64,000 nt of DNA from Promethearchaeota archaeon. GTDB taxonomy: Archaea; Asgardarchaeota; Lokiarchaeia; Sigyniarchaeales; Promethearchaeaceae. The stretch lies in contig JAFGBS010000009.1 of assembly GCA_016933055.1 (NCBI GenBank), positions 103,590 to 167,589 on the forward strand, written 5' to 3'. The position numbers and the translations under genes are program-made. The notes under the pieces are model-generated. The model was given only the letters and a program-made list of their open reading frames with translations, was not told where the DNA came from and made no database searches. The stretch's first letter is position 1; every line of letters starts with the position of its first letter. Of the stretch, positions 61,655 to 64,000 are shown in pieces.

Positions 61655-62344
61655 ATGTCCGTTCCCAGTCGCCTTGATTTAGAATCCAAACTATTTGGAA
61701 TTTTTAAAACCTTAAAAATGGTCCATGAGGAGGTGAAAACTGAGAGGATAGTATATAGTGCTTATTGTGATATAATTCGTCAGAAAATCCATGAACTTAT
61801 GGTGGTGGACTTAACACTTGAAGCTAAGGGATTAAAAATGGATTCGATAATGCAGAAAATGAGGATTTCGGACGATTTTTTTAAACTCATCCCTCAAATT
61901 CAAAATCACATTAGCTTGAAAGAACAAAAAAATAATTGGCCTCTTTCTCCCCTCATCCCTCAAACTGAATCAGAGAAACATTTAGATCAGATAAGCTCTC
62001 GGTTGCAGAAAGTAGCATCATTTGGGAAATATACTCTCAATCCTCTTGTTCTGGCGAATCTTGCTTCAGAAATCACTGCAAATTTCATCACAATTTTCGA
62101 TTTTTTTACATTAGAAATGAAAGATTCCCACTTATTGGAAGAAAATTTTAATCGAATTCAGAAGGCCCTTAAAGAATTTCCTGGCATGGATGAGATTTAT
62201 CTTGATTTTAAAACCATAATTCGAAAATCAAATAAGATATTCAGTTCTGATAAAGAACGCGATTTAATCTATCATTCCCTCGAAAACCTTTATCACCGGT
62301 TTCTTGCAATTTTAAAAAGTCCCAACAACCTCCATATTAAATAA
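61655..62344 (+). CDS. Helical protein of unknown function
   Basis: I do not recognise this 229-residue protein. It is predicted all-helical, with amphipathic segments such as LESKLFGIFKTLKMVHEEVK and HLDQISSRLQKVASFGKY and a hydrophobic central stretch NPLVLANLASEITANFITIFDFF that is too polar to span a membrane. ATG 61655 is preferred to a TTG at 61646. It lies 12 bases after the Yip1-like gene and 21 bases before the EndoQ-like gene, so it is probably co-transcribed with both. Confidence 0.6.
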   Translation: MSVPSRLDLESKLFGIFKTLKMVHEEVKTERIVYSAYCDIIRQKIHELMVVDLTLEAKGLKMDSIMQKMRISDDFFKLIPQIQNHISLKEQKNNWPLSPLIPQTESEKHLDQISSRLQKVASFGKYTLNPLVLANLASEITANFITIFDFFTLEMKDSHLLEENFNRIQKALKEFPGMDEIYLDFKTIIRKSNKIFSSDKERDLIYHSLENLYHRFLAILKSPNNLHIK

Positions 62345-62365
62345 CAATGGATTGTAGTAAATTTT

Positions 62366-63712
62366 ATGAGACAAATGCACGCAGACTTGCATATACACAG
62401 CCCCCATTCCATTGCAGTCTCTAAAAATATGACTCTGGAAAATATCATCCATACATGCAGATTAAAAGGATTAGACATCTTAGGTACTGGAGATATAACA
62501 CAACCAGATTGGAGATCCTACCTAGAATCAAATTTAGAATATAAAAATGGTGTGTATACTTATCGTGGTATGTATTTTATCGTACAAACGGAACTTGAGG
62601 ATCAAGAATCCATCCATCATGTAATATTACTTCCTACTATAGAAGCAGGAGAACTCTTGCAACTACAAATAATGGATAAAGCAAAAGGTGTCACAGGGCA
62701 ATATGGAGGACGTCCTCATGTAAATGTTTCACCTCCCGAAATAGTGGAGATGGTAAATGATGTGGGAGGAGTTTGTGGTCCTGCTCACGCATTCACCCCT
62801 TTTAAAGCAATATTTCGTTCTAATAAATATGCATCCTTAGAGGAATGCTATGGTAGTATGACTAAATATGTATATTTTCTTGAGTTAGGGCTATCTGCGG
62901 ATACTAATTTAGCAGATCGAATGGCTTGTTTGGAGACCTTGACTTTTTTGAGCAACAGTGATGCCCACTCTGAGGGACCACAGAGTCTGGGTCGTGAATT
63001 TAACCGTTTTTATATTGAAGAACCCAGTTTTGATGAGATTGTAAAAGCGTTAAGACGTCAACAAGGAAGAAAGATCACTCTTAATGTGGGCCTGGAACCT
63101 CGTTTAGGAAAATATCCCATGATGTTCTGTAAAACTTGCAGAATAAGATATAAACTTTTAACCAAAGATGAAGTAACACCTCACTTCCAATCTCTTCCTC
63201 TGCATAAGACCTTATTTGAATCCTACATAATTGATGGAGACGATTTTGTTTATTACATCTTTAATTCCGAGGAGCAGTTGCAAGATTTCAGGAATCGAGT
63301 TGGAAAAAAAGAGGTGCAATGCGTAAAATGCGCCTTAGAGAATAAAAAATCTGTTATATCACTCGGTGTTTTTGACCGTATAGACCAAATTGCTGATTAT
63401 TCTCAACCAAAACATCCAGATCATCGTCCTCCTTATTTGGGGATAATCCCTTTAGTAGAAATGATACGTGTCCTTAAACGTGTGAGATCTGTAAAAGCGA
63501 AATCCGTCTTAAAAACTTACAATGAACTTATTAAGAAATTCGGTACGGAATTTAGTATTCTTACTGATAAAACTGTTTTGACAAAATTAAGAATGGATGG
63601 CACTGATTATGAGCCGCTAGTAAATTTGATTGAAGCTTTCCATGAAAAAAAGATTGAATTTATCCCTGGAGGGGGAGGGAAATATGGGGAGATCGCATTA
63701 GAAGAAATCTAG
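62366..63712 (+). CDS. Endonuclease Q-like PHP-domain protein
   Basis: This is a PHP-fold protein of the endonuclease Q group, which nicks DNA 5' of deaminated bases such as hypoxanthine and uracil in Thermococcales and some bacteria. The metal-binding start ADLHIHSPHS is followed by LENIIHTCRLKGLDILGTGDIT, both diagnostic. GPAHAFTPFKAIF and LSNSDAHSEGPQSLGREFN supply further His and Asp ligands. A Cys4 zinc site (CKTC and CVKC) follows. C-terminal residues 365-448 form a helical DNA-binding-like domain. The 448-residue length fits EndoQ. Its last 15 bases overlap the convergent GNAT gene. Confidence 0.82.
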   Translation: MRQMHADLHIHSPHSIAVSKNMTLENIIHTCRLKGLDILGTGDITQPDWRSYLESNLEYKNGVYTYRGMYFIVQTELEDQESIHHVILLPTIEAGELLQLQIMDKAKGVTGQYGGRPHVNVSPPEIVEMVNDVGGVCGPAHAFTPFKAIFRSNKYASLEECYGSMTKYVYFLELGLSADTNLADRMACLETLTFLSNSDAHSEGPQSLGREFNRFYIEEPSFDEIVKALRRQQGRKITLNVGLEPRLGKYPMMFCKTCRIRYKLLTKDEVTPHFQSLPLHKTLFESYIIDGDDFVYYIFNSEEQLQDFRNRVGKKEVQCVKCALENKKSVISLGVFDRIDQIADYSQPKHPDHRPPYLGIIPLVEMIRVLKRVRSVKAKSVLKTYNELIKKFGTEFSILTDKTVLTKLRMDGTDYEPLVNLIEAFHEKKIEFIPGGGGKYGEIALEEI

Positions 63713-64000
63713 AGTTTTTCTCATCCCGATATGACTATGTCCTGAGAGATAATATTTCTCTAATTCGCAAAATTTCTCATACCCGAGTTTTTCATAAAAT
63801 CCAGGTGCTTGATATCCCGCTGTCCATGTCCAAATTCGTTGAATTCCCAATGATTTTAATTTAGTTTCTAAGGTCAATAATAAATCTCTTCCGTATCCTT
63901 TTCCTCGAAACCTCTTGGTAATGAATACATCTGTCAGATGAAACCAGCCAGAATATTTATCTCCATACTTGTAGGCAAGTCCACTGGAGCTTCCGATGAA
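63698..64000 (-). CDS. GNAT-family acetyltransferase, 5'-truncated
   Basis: The frame is open to the right edge of the window, so the start is missing; 100 residues are visible. The acetyl-CoA loop RFRGKGYGRDLL and the following helix, then QRIWTWTAGYQAPGFYEKLGYEKF with the Tyr near the end of motif B, identify a GCN5-type N-acetyltransferase. The acceptor could be an amine, an amino acid or a protein N-terminus. It stops at 63698, 15 bases inside the end of the convergent EndoQ-like gene. Confidence 0.82.
   Translation of the reverse strand, partial: FIGSSSGLAYKYGDKYSGWFHLTDVFITKRFRGKGYGRDLLLTLETKLKSLGIQRIWTWTAGYQAPGFYEKLGYEKFCELEKYYLSGHSHIGMRKTLDFF

Noticed and set aside
1..64000. In-frame UGA selenoprotein genes
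   Set aside because: Since tRNA-Sec and SepSecS are present I looked for genes continuing past a UGA stop and for SECIS-like hairpins behind them. None was convincing by eye; a dedicated SECIS search is needed.
1..64000. CRISPR arrays, transposases, integrases or prophage genes
   Set aside because: No regularly spaced repeats, terminal inverted repeats with transposase, or phage structural genes were seen.

Overview
The window reads as chromosomal DNA of an Asgard-type archaeon. Archaeal hallmarks are the L11-L1-L10(P0)-L12(P1) stalk operon, SecY next to an EMC3/TMCO1-like DUF106 insertase, SRP19, an ACDS delta subunit (CdhD) and intron-containing tRNA genes. Eukaryote-leaning features are a roadblock/LC7-like protein, an AN1 zinc finger, a possible longin-like protein and a class II HDAC-like enzyme. 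A tRNA-Sec and the SepSecS enzyme show that the organism makes selenocysteine by the archaeal/eukaryotic route. The DNA is AT-rich. Many genes have a Shine-Dalgarno sequence (GGAGG, GAGGTGG), and others have a TATA-like box about 25 bases before the start codon. Placement near Lokiarchaeia is plausible from the Sec and Wood-Ljungdahl genes, but the window cannot prove it.

Layout. 0-11 kb: the end of an orotate phosphoribosyltransferase-like gene, hydrolases (M20 peptidase, alpha/beta hydrolase, C45 Ntn-hydrolase), a GPH sugar symporter, an HDAC-like deacetylase, two ArsB/NhaD-type permeases and an orphan PD-(D/E)XK nuclease. 11-18.6 kb: a surface beta-propeller protein, a PaaI thioesterase, a tocopherol-cyclase-like protein with an Fe-S nitroreductase, a membrane-anchored sulfatase and a URO-D protein. 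18.8-24 kb: tRNA-Ile(UAU) with an intron, two unknown helical proteins ahead of a GH26 mannanase-like enzyme, a glutamine amidotransferase, an E2-like acyltransferase lacking its catalytic His, and tRNA-Sec. 24-28 kb: a SIS isomerase, a gamma-carbonic-anhydrase-like protein and the ribosomal stalk operon. 28.7-32.4 kb: a stress cluster (nucleotidyltransferase, AN1 protein, coiled coil, SRPBCC, Hsp20, USP) with a divergent winged-helix regulator and palindromic sites between them.

32.5-49 kb: an asparagine-synthetase-like protein without the glutaminase Cys, a permease/roadblock pair, CorA, iPGM, an MFS transporter, CdhD with a 53-residue relative of its own N-terminus, an acyl-CoA synthetase, an SRP19-HypA-FTR run, a queuosine-precursor transporter, the EMC3-like protein, SecY and a tRNA-Arg(CCU) with a D-loop intron. 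49-54 kb: a four-gene minus-strand run (SAM hydrolase, SepSecS, two little-known proteins) and a monoacylglycerol-lipase-like hydrolase. 54-64 kb: a large cytosolic beta-sandwich protein with a nuclear-localisation-like N-terminus, a possible longin/helical-repeat protein, NadM fused to a Nudix-like domain, PncC, RtcA, a Yip1-like membrane protein, an EndoQ-like nuclease and a truncated GNAT gene.

The genes are tightly packed and six convergent pairs overlap at their 3' ends. No insertion sequence, CRISPR array, rRNA or prophage was seen. The most unusual points are the selenocysteine set, tRNA-Ile(UAU), the free-standing CdhD-like module, the Thr2 asparagine-synthetase homologue and the NLS-bearing acidic protein.
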